Numbered from the stretch's first letter, positions 1 to 7,366 are shown. The stretch is 35,245 nucleotides of DNA from Nonomuraea ceibae (GCF_019396325.1 NZ_JAHKRO010000095.1:1-35245), one strand, 5' to 3'. Made by a program: numbers and translations. The notes: generated by a model not told the origin, from the sequence alone.

Positions 1-976
1 CGAGGTTGTGGCGGCTCCCGGCGCCGGTGGACAGCACGACGCGGCGGCAGTCCGCGTCGGCGGCGGCCTCGGCCCGGCGCAGCAGCCAGCGCCCGACACC
101 CTGTCCGCGCAGGTCGGGGGCGACGCCGAGCCGGCCCACGTGCCAGTCGTCGCCCGCGCGCCGGGTGCGCACCATGCCCAGCAGCCGCCCGTCCCGCCAC
201 AGGCCCGTGCCCTGCCAGGCGCCCAGCCACGCGCGCACCTGCTCCAGCGACTCCCCCAGGGCGGGGATGTCCAGCGTGTCGTTGGCCTGCGCCTCGTCCA
301 CCCAGCAGCAGCGCTGGAGCACCAGGACCTCCGCCGCGTCGTCAGGAGTCAGCTCCCGGACGTACGAGCCCGGCAGCGGCCCCGGCGTCGCGCGGATCCG
401 CTCGCGCATCGGACGCAGGGCGTGGGCGAGGCCGACGAGCTCGTCCAGGATCCCGGCGGCGGCCGAGTCGCGGGCGGCGTCCGGGCGTAGCCGCCCGTTC
501 TCCACCGTGTCGGCGATGCGCAGCGCGACCGTGGCGCCCAGCGGCACCATGCGCAGTGTCGTCACCACCTGCTTGGCGTGCTGGACCGCTCGGGTGCCCG
601 CCGAGGTGTTGCCGTAGCTGACGAACCCCATCGGCTTCCACGCCCACTCGCGGCCGAGGTAGTCCAGGGCGTTCTTGAACGTGGCCGGCATGCCGTAGTT
701 GTACTCGGGCGTGACGGCGATGAAGCCGTCCGCGGCGTCCACCATCGCGCTCCACCGCTTGGTGTGCTCCTGCCGGTAGACGCCGGACGACGGGTGCTCC
801 TCCTCGTCGAGGAACGGCAGGGCCAGGTCGCCGAGCGCCACGGGCACGAGCTCCACGCCGAGCTCGGCCGCCCGGGGTGCGATCGCGTCGATCAGCCACT
901 CCCCCACGGCCGGGCCGAGGGCGCCGGGACGGGTGCTGCACACCAGGACGAGGACACGCGTAGTTTTCGTTGACAT
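1..976 (-). CDS. NAD(P)H-dependent FMN reductase fused to a GNAT acetyltransferase (C-terminus cut by window edge)
   Basis: One uninterrupted frame runs from the ATG at 976 to the left edge, 325 residues without a stop. Residues 1-185 are a flavodoxin-like NADPH-dependent FMN reductase: it opens MSTKTTRVLVLVCSTRPG (flavin phosphate loop) and carries the family motif TPEYNYGMPATFKNALD and a conserved SYGNTSAG stretch. Residues about 200-325 are a GNAT domain with acetyl-CoA loop RLGVAPDLRGQGVG. The methionine at the junction (fwd 407-409) is in the same frame, so this is a true fusion and not two overlapping genes; I found no frameshift. The reductase half should reduce flavin, quinone or azo-type compounds with NAD(P)H; the acetyltransferase substrate is unknown. 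The divergent MarR gene probably controls it. The end of the GNAT domain lies outside the window. Confidence 0.88.
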   Translation of the reverse strand, partial: MSTKTTRVLVLVCSTRPGALGPAVGEWLIDAIAPRAAELGVELVPVALGDLALPFLDEEEHPSSGVYRQEHTKRWSAMVDAADGFIAVTPEYNYGMPATFKNALDYLGREWAWKPMGFVSYGNTSAGTRAVQHAKQVVTTLRMVPLGATVALRIADTVENGRLRPDAARDSAAAGILDELVGLAHALRPMRERIRATPGPLPGSYVRELTPDDAAEVLVLQRCCWVDEAQANDTLDIPALGESLEQVRAWLGAWQGTGLWRDGRLLGMVRTRRAGDDWHVGRLGVAPDLRGQGVGRWLLRRAEAAADADCRRVVLSTGAGSRHNL

Positions 977-1013
977 GGAAACGACCGTACCTGGTAACTT
1001 GTTTACATGTCAA
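970..1013. promoter_or_regulatory. Symmetrical divergent leaderless promoters and dyad between the reductase and MarR genes
   Basis: Only 30 bp separate the two start codons. The arms TTGACATGGAAAC (970-982) and GTTTACATGTCAA (1001-1013) are inverted repeats with one mismatch in 13. Plus strand: TTGACA 970-975, 19-bp spacer, TAACTT 995-1000, then 6 nt to the MarR ATG at 1007. Minus strand: TTGACA (complement of 1008-1013), 18-bp spacer, TACGGT (complement of 984-989), then 7 nt to the reductase ATG at 976. Each -35 box therefore lies on top of the other gene's start codon, both mRNAs should be leaderless, and a MarR dimer on the dyad would cover both. Boxes are seen; MarR binding is inferred. 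Confidence 0.7.
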
Positions 1014-1471
1014 AGAAGCAGTCTCACGCCACGGTGCGCTGGCTCGAAGCCGACGAGGAACGGGCGTGGCGTGCCCTGCGGCGCATGATGATCGCGGTCC
1101 AGACGCGCACCGCGCGCGACCTGGCCGAAGTCGGCCTGTCCGACCCTGATTACGAGGTGCTGAGCACGCTGTCCGAACGCCCCGGCCGCACCAGCACACT
1201 GCACGAGCAGGCCGCCAAGATGGGCTGGTCGCGCAGCCGCCTGTCCCGGCACGCCACCCGCATGGAGGCCCGCGGCCTGCTGCGGCGCGAGCCCGACCCG
1301 GACGACGGCCGGGGCTGCTACCTCGTCCTCACCGACCACGGCCTCGAAACGCTGGAGGACGCCGCCCCCGCCCACCTCGAATCGGTCCGCCGCCACGTCA
1401 TCGACCGGCTCTCCCCCGCCGACCTGGCCGCCCTGGAGGAGATCGCCGGCAAACTGGAAGAACCCACCTGA
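1007..1471 (+). CDS. MarR-family transcriptional regulator
   Basis: A 154-residue winged-helix regulator of typical MarR size. The recognition region reads TLHEQAAKMGWSRSRLSRHATRME (first part residues 65-80), followed by the wing RREPDPDDGRGCYLVLTDHG, the family's usual DxR/G-containing hairpin, and a C-terminal dimerisation helix. It starts at ATG 1007; there is no room for a ribosome-binding site because the -10 box TAACTT ends 6 nt earlier, so leaderless translation fits. It is divergent from the reductase-acetyltransferase fusion, the classic arrangement in which a MarR repressor controls both genes and is released by a small aromatic or oxidant ligand. Ligand unknown. Confidence 0.92.
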   Translation: MSKKQSHATVRWLEADEERAWRALRRMMIAVQTRTARDLAEVGLSDPDYEVLSTLSERPGRTSTLHEQAAKMGWSRSRLSRHATRMEARGLLRREPDPDDGRGCYLVLTDHGLETLEDAAPAHLESVRRHVIDRLSPADLAALEEIAGKLEEPT

Positions 1472-1501
1472 CCGGTGTGAAGCGTCCTAGGATGGGCCGC
1501 T

Positions 1502-2614
1502 ATGCGGCTGGTCTGGGTCCTGCTTCTGCTGCTCACGGCGTGCGCCCCCAGCGCCGGATCACCCGCCAGGACGCCGGCGGACCCGGGCGGGTCGTGGCGG
1601 CTGACGCACACCTGGAACGGGTCCGGCGAGCACCGGTGGCACTCCGTCGCCGCCACGAGCTCGGGGCAGGCGTGGGCCTTCGTCGCGGGCGACCGGGCAT
1701 TGATGATGCGGTGGGACGGGCGCGCCTGGCGGCGCACCGAGCCGCCCGGCTCCTTCACCCCGGCGGGCTACGGCTTCGGCTTCCGGACGTCACCGGCGGG
1801 TGACGACCTCTGGCTGGTGTCCGGCAGCGTGTGGCAGTGGGCGCGGGGCCAGTGGGTGAGACGCCCCCGGTCCTCTCCCTACGACGACCTCGACGTCAGG
1901 GACCTGGCGGTCCCGGCCAAGGGCGAGGCGTGGCTGGCCGAGACCGGCGAGTACGGAGGCTGGTACCTGCACCGGCGGGACGGCCGCAGGTGGAAGCCGG
2001 TGGTCAGTCCCGCGGGCGAGGCGGGTTCGGCATGGCTGGAACGGGTCGCCGCCTCCGGGCCCGATCAGGTCTGGGCGATCCAGCAGGCCGGCGGCGAGAC
2101 CCAGGCCATTCGGTGGGAGGGCTCCCGGTGGAGCGTCCACCCCCTGCCCCAGGTCCCGGTCCCGTCCCCCAGCCCCACCAGCGCGGGCTGCGTCAACACG
2201 GGGTGGCCGAGGTTCTCGATCCAGGCGCTGGCCGTGCCTCGCCGTGACGACGCCTGGGCCGTGGGCTCGGTCCTGGTGGAGAAGCCCGGCGCCTGCCTGC
2301 GTTACACGGCCAAGGAGGGCGTGGTCCTGCGCTGGGCGGGCGGGACGTGGAGACGGGTGGAACGCCCGATGCCCGGGACCGCGCTGACCGTCGCGCGGGC
2401 GGACACCGAGGGCGGGGTGTGGATCGCGGCCAACCCCGACCAGGGGCGCAGACCGTACCTGCTGCACGTCAAGGACGGGCGGTGGACCGAGCACCCGCTC
2501 CCCGAGGGGCCGACCGAGATCATGGACCTCGCGCCGGTGCCCGGCACCGCCCGCGTGTGGGTGTACGCCAGGCAGGGCGGCCGGGTGTCGCAGCTCTACG
2601 AACTGGCCAGGTGA
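1502..2614 (+). CDS. Lipoprotein, probable seven-bladed beta-propeller
   Basis: The 370-residue product begins with a short lipoprotein signal (MRLVWVLLLLLTAC, lipobox LTAC, lipidated Cys14), so it should be anchored to the outer face of the membrane. The rest is about seven imperfect repeats with a hydrophobic strand of the type xxWAxx followed 10-20 residues later by W-D/E/A/K-G-x-x-W: AWAFVAG, LWLVSG, AWLAETG, VWAIQQ, AWAVGS, VWIAAN and VWVYAR mark the seven units. This is the pattern of a WD40/kelch-like propeller; no catalytic motif is visible. The start ATG 1502 has AGGA at 1489-1492. It follows the MarR gene by 30 bp on the same strand and may be weakly cotranscribed. Its stop overlaps the convergent RidA gene by 19 bp. 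Function unknown; a binding or sensing role is a guess. Confidence 0.82.
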   Translation: MRLVWVLLLLLTACAPSAGSPARTPADPGGSWRLTHTWNGSGEHRWHSVAATSSGQAWAFVAGDRALMMRWDGRAWRRTEPPGSFTPAGYGFGFRTSPAGDDLWLVSGSVWQWARGQWVRRPRSSPYDDLDVRDLAVPAKGEAWLAETGEYGGWYLHRRDGRRWKPVVSPAGEAGSAWLERVAASGPDQVWAIQQAGGETQAIRWEGSRWSVHPLPQVPVPSPSPTSAGCVNTGWPRFSIQALAVPRRDDAWAVGSVLVEKPGACLRYTAKEGVVLRWAGGTWRRVERPMPGTALTVARADTEGGVWIAANPDQGRRPYLLHVKDGRWTEHPLPEGPTEIMDLAPVPGTARVWVYARQGGRVSQLYELAR

Positions 2615-3048
2615 CCCGGGCCGGGCCCCGGCGCCCGGAGGTCGCCGTCCACCGCGACGACGGCCTCGATCTCCACCGTGAGCGCCGGGTCGGCCAGCGC
2701 GGCGACGACGGCCAGGGAGTGCGCCGGGACGTCGCCGCCGGGATACCACGCGTCGAACACCTCGTCCCGGGCCGCACGGAAGCCGGGCAGATGCCCGGCG
2801 CCGGCCACGAAGGTCAGCAGCTTGACCACGTCGTCCGGTCCCGCCCCGCACGCGTCCAGCACGGACCGCAGGTTGGCGAACGCCTGGCGGGTCTGCGACA
2901 GGGCGTCCGGGCCCGCGAGCGAGCCGTCCGCCAGGTTCCCCACCTGCCCCGAGACGAACACCAGCGTGGTGCCTCCCGGCACCGCGGCCACGTGGCTGTA
3001 GCGGCCGACGGGCGCCGGGACCCCGGCGGGGTTCCAGCGGTTGATCAT
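2596..3048 (-). CDS. RidA/YjgF-family enamine/imine deaminase
   Basis: A 150-residue RidA-family protein, slightly longer than the usual 125-130 residues because of a Pro/Gly-rich tail. Typical features are the FVSGQVG strand, the QTRQAFANLRSVLDACG helix and the conserved VDGDL end of the core. RidA proteins hydrolyse reactive enamine/imine products released by PLP enzymes; the usual catalytic Arg near the C-terminal strand (position of RidA R105) is not obvious, since the IEAVVAVDGDL stretch has none, so this may be an Rid subfamily without classical deaminase activity. ATG 3048 overlaps the stop of the upstream PLP enzyme gene (ATGA), so the two are translationally coupled, which supports a shared pathway. 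Long in-frame extension upstream through the regulator gene is rejected. Confidence 0.88.
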   Translation of the reverse strand: MINRWNPAGVPAPVGRYSHVAAVPGGTTLVFVSGQVGNLADGSLAGPDALSQTRQAFANLRSVLDACGAGPDDVVKLLTFVAGAGHLPGFRAARDEVFDAWYPGGDVPAHSLAVVAALADPALTVEIEAVVAVDGDLRAPGPGPGHLASS

Positions 3049-4160
3049 GACGCTCGCCTCTTCCGGTCTCGCAGCGCGTCGACGGCCCGTTCGACGTCGC
3101 CGCCGTCGTTGAAGTAGTGGAAGCCCACCCGCAGCCGGTCGCCGAGCAGGGTGGCGCGCACGCCCTCCCGGGCCAGCCGGGCCCGGACCGCGTCCGGGTC
3201 GCTGACGCGCACCACCGCGATGTGGCTCCCGCTGCCGGGAAGGGGGGCGCCGGCCTCCGTCTCGGCCACGCGCTCCCGGAACTCGGCGGCCAGCCGCAGG
3301 CAGTGGCGCTCGACCCGCTCGGCGTCGAGAGCGAGCAGGAGGTCCAGCGCGGGCAGCGCGCCGACCCAGGACAGCCAGGCGGGCGAGGTGTCGCAGCGCG
3401 CCGCGCTGCCGGCGGTGACGTACGGCCCGCCGAAGTACCCGTGCGGGGGCTCGGTGGACTTCCAGCTCGGCAGCAGCGGAACCAGCCCGCCGACGTGCTC
3501 GGGCGCCGTGACCAGCCAGGCGGCCCCGCGCGGGCACAGCATCCACTTGTAGCCGTGCACGGCGAGGTAGTCGGGGCGTACGCGGTCGAGGTCGAGGCGG
3601 AGCGCACCGAGCGACTGGGTCGCGTCGACGAACAGCCGCGCGCCCACGCCGTCCGCGGCCCGGCGCAGCGCGGGCAGGTCGGCGCGGTGGCCGTCGATCG
3701 ACAGCACGTCGCTGACGGCGAGCAGCGTGGTGCGCGGATCGAGCGCCGCCACCAGGTCCTCGGTACGGGTGCGGCCGTCCCGGGGCGGCACCAGCGTCAC
3801 CTCGTGCCCGGCGGACTCCAGTTGCCGCCACGGGAACAGGTTGCTCCGGAACTCCTGGGCGGGCACCACGATCCGGCCGGGCGGCAGGGACTTGGCGACC
3901 GTCGCGGCGGCCTCGGCGACCGAGCCCACGACGGCGACCCGCTCCTCGGCGACACCCAGCAGGCGGGCGACCGAGCTCCTGGCGGCGCCGGAGGCGCGGT
4001 CCCACTCCTGCCAGTCGAAGTCGCCGTACAGCCATGAGTCCAGGGCCGCCTGCAGCGCGTGCGCGACCTCGAGCGCGGCGGGCGGGCTCGCCGGCGTGTC
4101 CAGCCAGACGTGGCGCTGCAACGCGGGGAAGCGCGACCGGAACTGCTCGGAGCTGAGCAT
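3045..4160 (-). CDS. Class V aminotransferase-fold PLP enzyme (cysteine desulfurase/isopenicillin-N-epimerase-like)
   Basis: A 371-residue fold-type I PLP enzyme. The Schiff-base lysine is K205 in HGYKWMLCPRG; the upstream Asp-Gln pair in LFVDATQSLGALRLD contacts the cofactor ring, and ISVDGHRAD-like VLSIDGHRADLPAL is the usual class V segment. The N-terminal RHVWLDTPASPP replaces the common YLDNAA motif. The family includes cysteine desulfurases, isopenicillin-N epimerase-like proteins and kynureninase relatives; the sequence does not decide which reaction it performs. It is the first gene of a two-gene operon with RidA (ATGA overlap) and is divergent from an IclR gene across a palindrome. 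ATG 4160 is the first start in the domain; GGAAGGATC lies just upstream as a ribosome site. Confidence 0.9.
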   Translation of the reverse strand: MLSSEQFRSRFPALQRHVWLDTPASPPAALEVAHALQAALDSWLYGDFDWQEWDRASGAARSSVARLLGVAEERVAVVGSVAEAAATVAKSLPPGRIVVPAQEFRSNLFPWRQLESAGHEVTLVPPRDGRTRTEDLVAALDPRTTLLAVSDVLSIDGHRADLPALRRAADGVGARLFVDATQSLGALRLDLDRVRPDYLAVHGYKWMLCPRGAAWLVTAPEHVGGLVPLLPSWKSTEPPHGYFGGPYVTAGSAARCDTSPAWLSWVGALPALDLLLALDAERVERHCLRLAAEFRERVAETEAGAPLPGSGSHIAVVRVSDPDAVRARLAREGVRATLLGDRLRVGFHYFNDGGDVERAVDALRDRKRRAS

Positions 4161-4240
4161 GTGATCCTTCCGGGTCCGTCGGTTCTGCGGTTGGCAGTAT
4201 GGCCCGCGGCCCCGCGCACCGGCCCGGGGCCGGCCCGGCC

Positions 4241-4259
4241 TTTTCGCTATAGTCGAAAA
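4241..4259. promoter_or_regulatory. Operator-like palindrome in the PLP-enzyme/IclR divergent gap
   Basis: TTTTCG (4241-4246) and CGAAAA (4254-4259) form perfect arms around CTATAGT. TATAGT at 4248-4253 fits a plus-strand -10 box, so a regulator bound here would block its own gene; it also lies about 80 bp upstream of the PLP enzyme start. The minus-strand reading TTTCGACTAT is repeated at 7194-7203 upstream of the E1 operon. Binding by the adjacent IclR protein is inferred. Confidence 0.6.
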
Positions 4260-4329
4260 CTCGCTTCGACGGACCCGTGACCTGCCCGCTCACGGCATAG
4301 CGTGCGGGCGACCAGCCCGGGAGCCCAGC

Positions 4330-5145
4330 ATGACCGACACCGCCGCGCCGCCATCCGCCGCCGAGAGCGACGGCAGCCTGCAGACCCTGCTGCGTGGCAT
4401 CGACGTGCTGCGGGCCGTCGCCCTCGCGGACGGTCAGGCCACGGCCAAGAGCCTCAGCCGGCAGCTCGGCCTCAGCCTCGGCCGCTGCTACCACATCCTG
4501 CGCACGCTCAAGGCGGGCGGCTACGTCGTGCGGCTGCCCGGCGGGCGCATCGACGTCGGCCCGGGCGGCGCCTCCCTCGGCAGGCAGTTGCGTGCCAGGT
4601 TCGAGCCCCTTCCCGAGCTGTTCGCGATCCTGGCCAGGCTGCACGCCCGGACGCGGGAGACCTCGTACGTCAGCGGCTGGCACCACGGCGTCATCACCCT
4701 GCTGCAGTTCATCGCCGGTGAGCAGGCGCTCGGCGTACGCGGCCTGGACGTCGGCTACACCGGCGACACGCACGCCCGCGCCTCCTGCAAGGCGGTGCTG
4801 GCGCACCTGCCGCACGAACAGATCGAGATCATGTTCCGCGGGGTCGAGCTGCGGCGGCTGACCGCGCGCACCCTCGGCGACGTCGACAGCCTGACCGTGG
4901 AGCTCGGCAACATCCGCAGGCAGGGCTTCGCGCTCGACCTGGAGGAGTTCAGCGACGGCATCTGCTGCGCCTCCGCCGCGTACTTCGACCAGGACGGCGC
5001 TCCGGCGGGCTCGTACACGGTGTCGGTGCCCGCCACGCGGTTCAGGACCGCCCAGCGCGACCTGATCGCCGCCGTGCAGGAGGCCGCCGCCATCGCGACG
5101 AACCTCCTGCGCGGTCATCACCTGGCCGTCCCCGGCCGCGACTGA
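4330..5145 (+). CDS. IclR-family transcriptional regulator
   Basis: A 271-residue IclR-type regulator. Residues about 17-75 are the winged helix (LLRGIDVLRAVALADG, then a recognition helix around SLSRQLGLSLGRCYHILRTLK), and residues about 90-265 are the effector domain with the signature ending SDGICCASAAYFDQDG and a final YTVSVPATRF segment. Start ATG 4330 has GGGAG about 7 nt upstream. It is divergent from the PLP enzyme-RidA operon and convergent with the E1 operon, which ends 26 bp away; both flanking operons carry a copy of the same operator-like motif, so this protein is the likely local regulator of both. The effector is unknown, probably a small carboxylate or amino acid as in other IclR proteins. 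Confidence 0.93.
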   Translation: MTDTAAPPSAAESDGSLQTLLRGIDVLRAVALADGQATAKSLSRQLGLSLGRCYHILRTLKAGGYVVRLPGGRIDVGPGGASLGRQLRARFEPLPELFAILARLHARTRETSYVSGWHHGVITLLQFIAGEQALGVRGLDVGYTGDTHARASCKAVLAHLPHEQIEIMFRGVELRRLTARTLGDVDSLTVELGNIRRQGFALDLEEFSDGICCASAAYFDQDGAPAGSYTVSVPATRFRTAQRDLIAAVQEAAAIATNLLRGHHLAVPGRD

Positions 5146-5171
5146 CCAGGAGCCCGCCCGTCACGTGGCCG

Positions 5172-6158
5172 TCACGCGGTCGTCGCGGGCGCGACCATCG
5201 AGAGCAGCCGCCCGGCCACCGTGTCACGGCCGGGGATAGCGGCCCGCTGGAGCGCGGGCGCGGCGGGGATCCGCAGGTCCTCGGTGGCGATCCGCAGCGG
5301 CGGCGCCGACAGCGACACCCCGCGCTCGACCACCCGCGCGACGACCTCCGCGCCGAAGCCGCCGGTCAGGTTGGCCGCGTGGACCACCGCCAGGCGGCCC
5401 GTACGCGAGACGCTGTCCACGACGGTGTCCGTGTCGAACGGGTCGATCCAGCGGGCGTCGATCACCTCGACGCTGACGCCGGACGACTCCAGGACCCGGG
5501 CGGCCTCCAGCACCGTGTGCAGCATCGGCCCCCAGGTCACCACGGAGAGGTCGGACCCCGCGCGGTGGACGCGCGCGCCGCCGATCGGCGCCCGGGGCCC
5601 GTCCTGGTCGACCGGGCCCTTGAGCGAGTGGTAGAGCTCCCGGCTCTCGATGACGACGACCGGATCGTCGCAGCCGATCGCGGCCAGCAGCAGGTCGTAG
5701 GCGTCCTGCGGGGTGGCGGGCAGGCACACCCGCAGGCCGGGGACGTGCGCGAACAGCGCCTCCACGCTCTGGGAGTGCTGGGCGCAGGAACCGGGTGTCG
5801 CGCCCTGCTGGGTGCGTACGGTCATCGGCGCGGTCAGCCTGCCCCGGGAGACGTACCGGACGTTGGCCGCCTGGTTGATCAACTGGTCGAACGCGACGAA
5901 CGCGAAGTCCGCCCACATGATCTCCACGATCGGCCGCAGCCCCATCATGGCCGCGCCCACGGCCCCGCCGAGGATGGCCGACTCGGAGATGGGCGTGTCG
6001 AAGACGCGCTCGCCGAACTCCCGGCGCAGGCGGCGGGTCACGCCGTGGACCCCGCCGGGGAGCGCGACGTCCTCGCCGAACAGCAGGGTGCCCGGGTCCT
6101 CCGAGAGGGCACGGCGCAGCGCGGCGTTGACGGCCTGGGCGTAGGTGATCTCAGCCAT
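5172..6158 (-). CDS. 2-oxoacid dehydrogenase E1 component, beta subunit
   Basis: The 328-residue product is a full-length E1 beta/transketolase pyrimidine-domain protein of the pyruvate, branched-chain or acetoin dehydrogenase class. It opens EITYAQAVNAALRRALSEDP, has LLFGEDVALPGGVHGVTRRL and the conserved PISESAILGGAVGAAMMGLRPIVEI region where the beta-chain Glu activates the thiamine diphosphate aminopyrimidine, then the transketolase C-terminal domain. ATG 6158 is preceded by AAGGAG and overlaps the alpha gene's stop by 8 bp, so the subunits are translated together. No E2 acyltransferase or E3 lipoamide dehydrogenase gene is in the window. Substrate cannot be assigned from the sequence. 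Confidence 0.92.
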   Translation of the reverse strand: MAEITYAQAVNAALRRALSEDPGTLLFGEDVALPGGVHGVTRRLRREFGERVFDTPISESAILGGAVGAAMMGLRPIVEIMWADFAFVAFDQLINQAANVRYVSRGRLTAPMTVRTQQGATPGSCAQHSQSVEALFAHVPGLRVCLPATPQDAYDLLLAAIGCDDPVVVIESRELYHSLKGPVDQDGPRAPIGGARVHRAGSDLSVVTWGPMLHTVLEAARVLESSGVSVEVIDARWIDPFDTDTVVDSVSRTGRLAVVHAANLTGGFGAEVVARVVERGVSLSAPPLRIATEDLRIPAAPALQRAAIPGRDTVAGRLLSMVAPATTA

Positions 6159-7113
6159 GCACGTGCTCCTTCACGGTGGCGGGGTCGGCCGGCGGAGCGG
6201 CGAGCGCGGTGACCGCCGCGGCCGCGATCTCGGCGCGCGCCCGGGCCTCGACCGCGGAGAGCTCCGCGTCGCCGGCCCCCGCCGCGCGCAGGGCCGAGGT
6301 CAGCACGACGATCGGCTCCGTGGCGCGGGCGGCCTCCACCTCGTCACGCGGCCGGTACGTCTGCGCGTCGCCGATGTAGTGGCCGACCAGCCGCTGGGTG
6401 TGCGCCTCGACGAGGACGGGCCCCCGGCCGGACCGGCAGGCGTCCACCGCCTCGGCGACCACGCGCCGGACGGCGCCGACGTCGTTGCCGTTCACCCACG
6501 AGCCCGGCATGCCGTACGCGGCGGCGCGCGAGACCAGGTCGTCGTCCCTGACCATCGCGGCGATCGGCGTCAGCTCGGAGTACCGGTTGTTCTCCACCAG
6601 GAAGACGACCGGCAGGTCGAAGGCGCTCGCCATGTTCATGGCCTCGTGGACGGCGCCCTGGTTCATCGCCCCGTCGCCGAACACCGCGAGCGCGACCCGG
6701 CCGGAGCCGTCGTACCGGGCGGCCAGCGCGGCGCCGACGGCGATGGGGGCGTGCGCACCCACGATGGAGTTCTCGCCGTAGAAGCCGTGGCCGGGATCCG
6801 ACAGGTACGCCGAGCCGGCCCGCCCGCCGTTGGTGCCCGTCTCCCGGCCCAGCAACTCGGCGAACAGCGCCGCCGGGTCGGCGCCGCAGGCCAGCGCCCA
6901 GCCGTGGCCTCGGTAGGTGGCGAACACGGCGTCACGCGTCAGGTCGAGCGCGGCGCAGGCGCCCACCGGGACGGCCTCCTGGCCGATGCACAGGTGGACC
7001 GACCCGGCGATCCGCTCCTCGACCCGCAGGCGGGTGACGGTCTCCTCGAAGACCCGGATCCGCCACAGTCCGGCCAGATCCGCCAGTGCGGTTTGGGTAG
7101 GGGGATGAGGCAA
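6151..7113 (-). CDS. 2-oxoacid dehydrogenase E1 component, alpha subunit
   Basis: A thiamine-diphosphate-binding E1 alpha subunit. The cofactor/Mg motif runs from FGDGAMNQGAVHEAMNM to VVFLVENNRYS; other landmarks are TYRGHGWALACGAD, GRAGSAYLSDPGHGF with IVGAHAPIAVGAALA, and the HTQRLVGHYIGD phosphorylation-loop-like region. I place the start at TTG 7113 because AGGAAAGG (complement of 7122-7129) sits 8 nt upstream; a GTG at 7146 in the same frame would add 11 residues but has no ribosome site. It forms an operon with the beta subunit. Relatives oxidatively decarboxylate pyruvate, acetoin or branched-chain oxoacids with E2/E3; without local partners it may use those from elsewhere or act as a simple decarboxylase (inference). 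Confidence 0.9.
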   Translation of the reverse strand: MPHPPTQTALADLAGLWRIRVFEETVTRLRVEERIAGSVHLCIGQEAVPVGACAALDLTRDAVFATYRGHGWALACGADPAALFAELLGRETGTNGGRAGSAYLSDPGHGFYGENSIVGAHAPIAVGAALAARYDGSGRVALAVFGDGAMNQGAVHEAMNMASAFDLPVVFLVENNRYSELTPIAAMVRDDDLVSRAAAYGMPGSWVNGNDVGAVRRVVAEAVDACRSGRGPVLVEAHTQRLVGHYIGDAQTYRPRDEVEAARATEPIVVLTSALRAAGAGDAELSAVEARARAEIAAAAVTALAAPPADPATVKEHVHG

Positions 7114-7192
7114 CGGGTCCGCCTTTCCTGGGAGTCGTGACGGCACTCACTGTGCGTCCGTCCCCCTGCCGCCTCCACCGCGCGACGGCCCG

Positions 7193-7211
7193 CTTTCGAC
7201 TATCTGCAAAT
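7193..7211. promoter_or_regulatory. Second copy of the IclR-region operator motif, upstream of the E1 operon
   Basis: CTTTCGACTATCTGCAAAT matches the minus-strand form of the palindrome at 4241-4259 at 14 of 19 positions, including an unbroken TTTCGACTAT. It lies 80 bp upstream of the chosen E1 alpha start, in a gap of about 220 bp that otherwise shows only the promoter of the MFS gene. It is the best evidence that one regulator links the two metabolic operons. Confidence 0.5.
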
Positions 7212-7331
7212 GAATCGCCCCCTCCGTCAGGGTGGCCGCGCCCCGGCGGCCGACGGGCAGGGACCGATGGGGTCGGCGGGCGCGCCGTCTACCCGTGTCC
7301 TCCATGCGACATGGTCTGGCCCCGTCGCGGA

Positions 7332-7360
7332 TTGTGGCCATCGGCGGCGGATCATAGCGT
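7332..7360 (+). promoter_or_regulatory. Leaderless-type promoter of the MFS gene
   Basis: TTGTGG (7332-7337), a 17-bp spacer and TAGCGT (7355-7360) lie 6 nt before the GTG at 7367. No Shine-Dalgarno sequence precedes the gene, so transcription probably starts at the GTG itself. Confidence 0.5.
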
Positions 7361-7366
7361 CGTCGG

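Noticed and set aside
342..1199. A 285-codon minus-strand frame across the reductase and MarR genes
   Set aside because: It is in a different frame from the reductase, lacks family motifs and overlaps the divergent promoter.
4201..4240. GC-only inverted repeats such as CCCGGGGCC in the PLP enzyme upstream region
   Set aside because: Such short G/C palindromes are expected by chance at this base composition; no T-run or gene end is near.
2596..5121. An 841-codon minus-strand open frame continuing upstream from RidA through the PLP enzyme and IclR genes
   Set aside because: Only the last 150 codons match a protein family; the rest is antisense or out of frame to well-supported genes and Arg/Pro/Gly-rich, as expected for GC-rich shadow frames.
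7147..7366. Possible small gene in the E1/MFS divergent gap
   Set aside because: Short frames there have no ribosome site or recognisable motif, and the gap is explained by the operator-like site and the MFS promoter.
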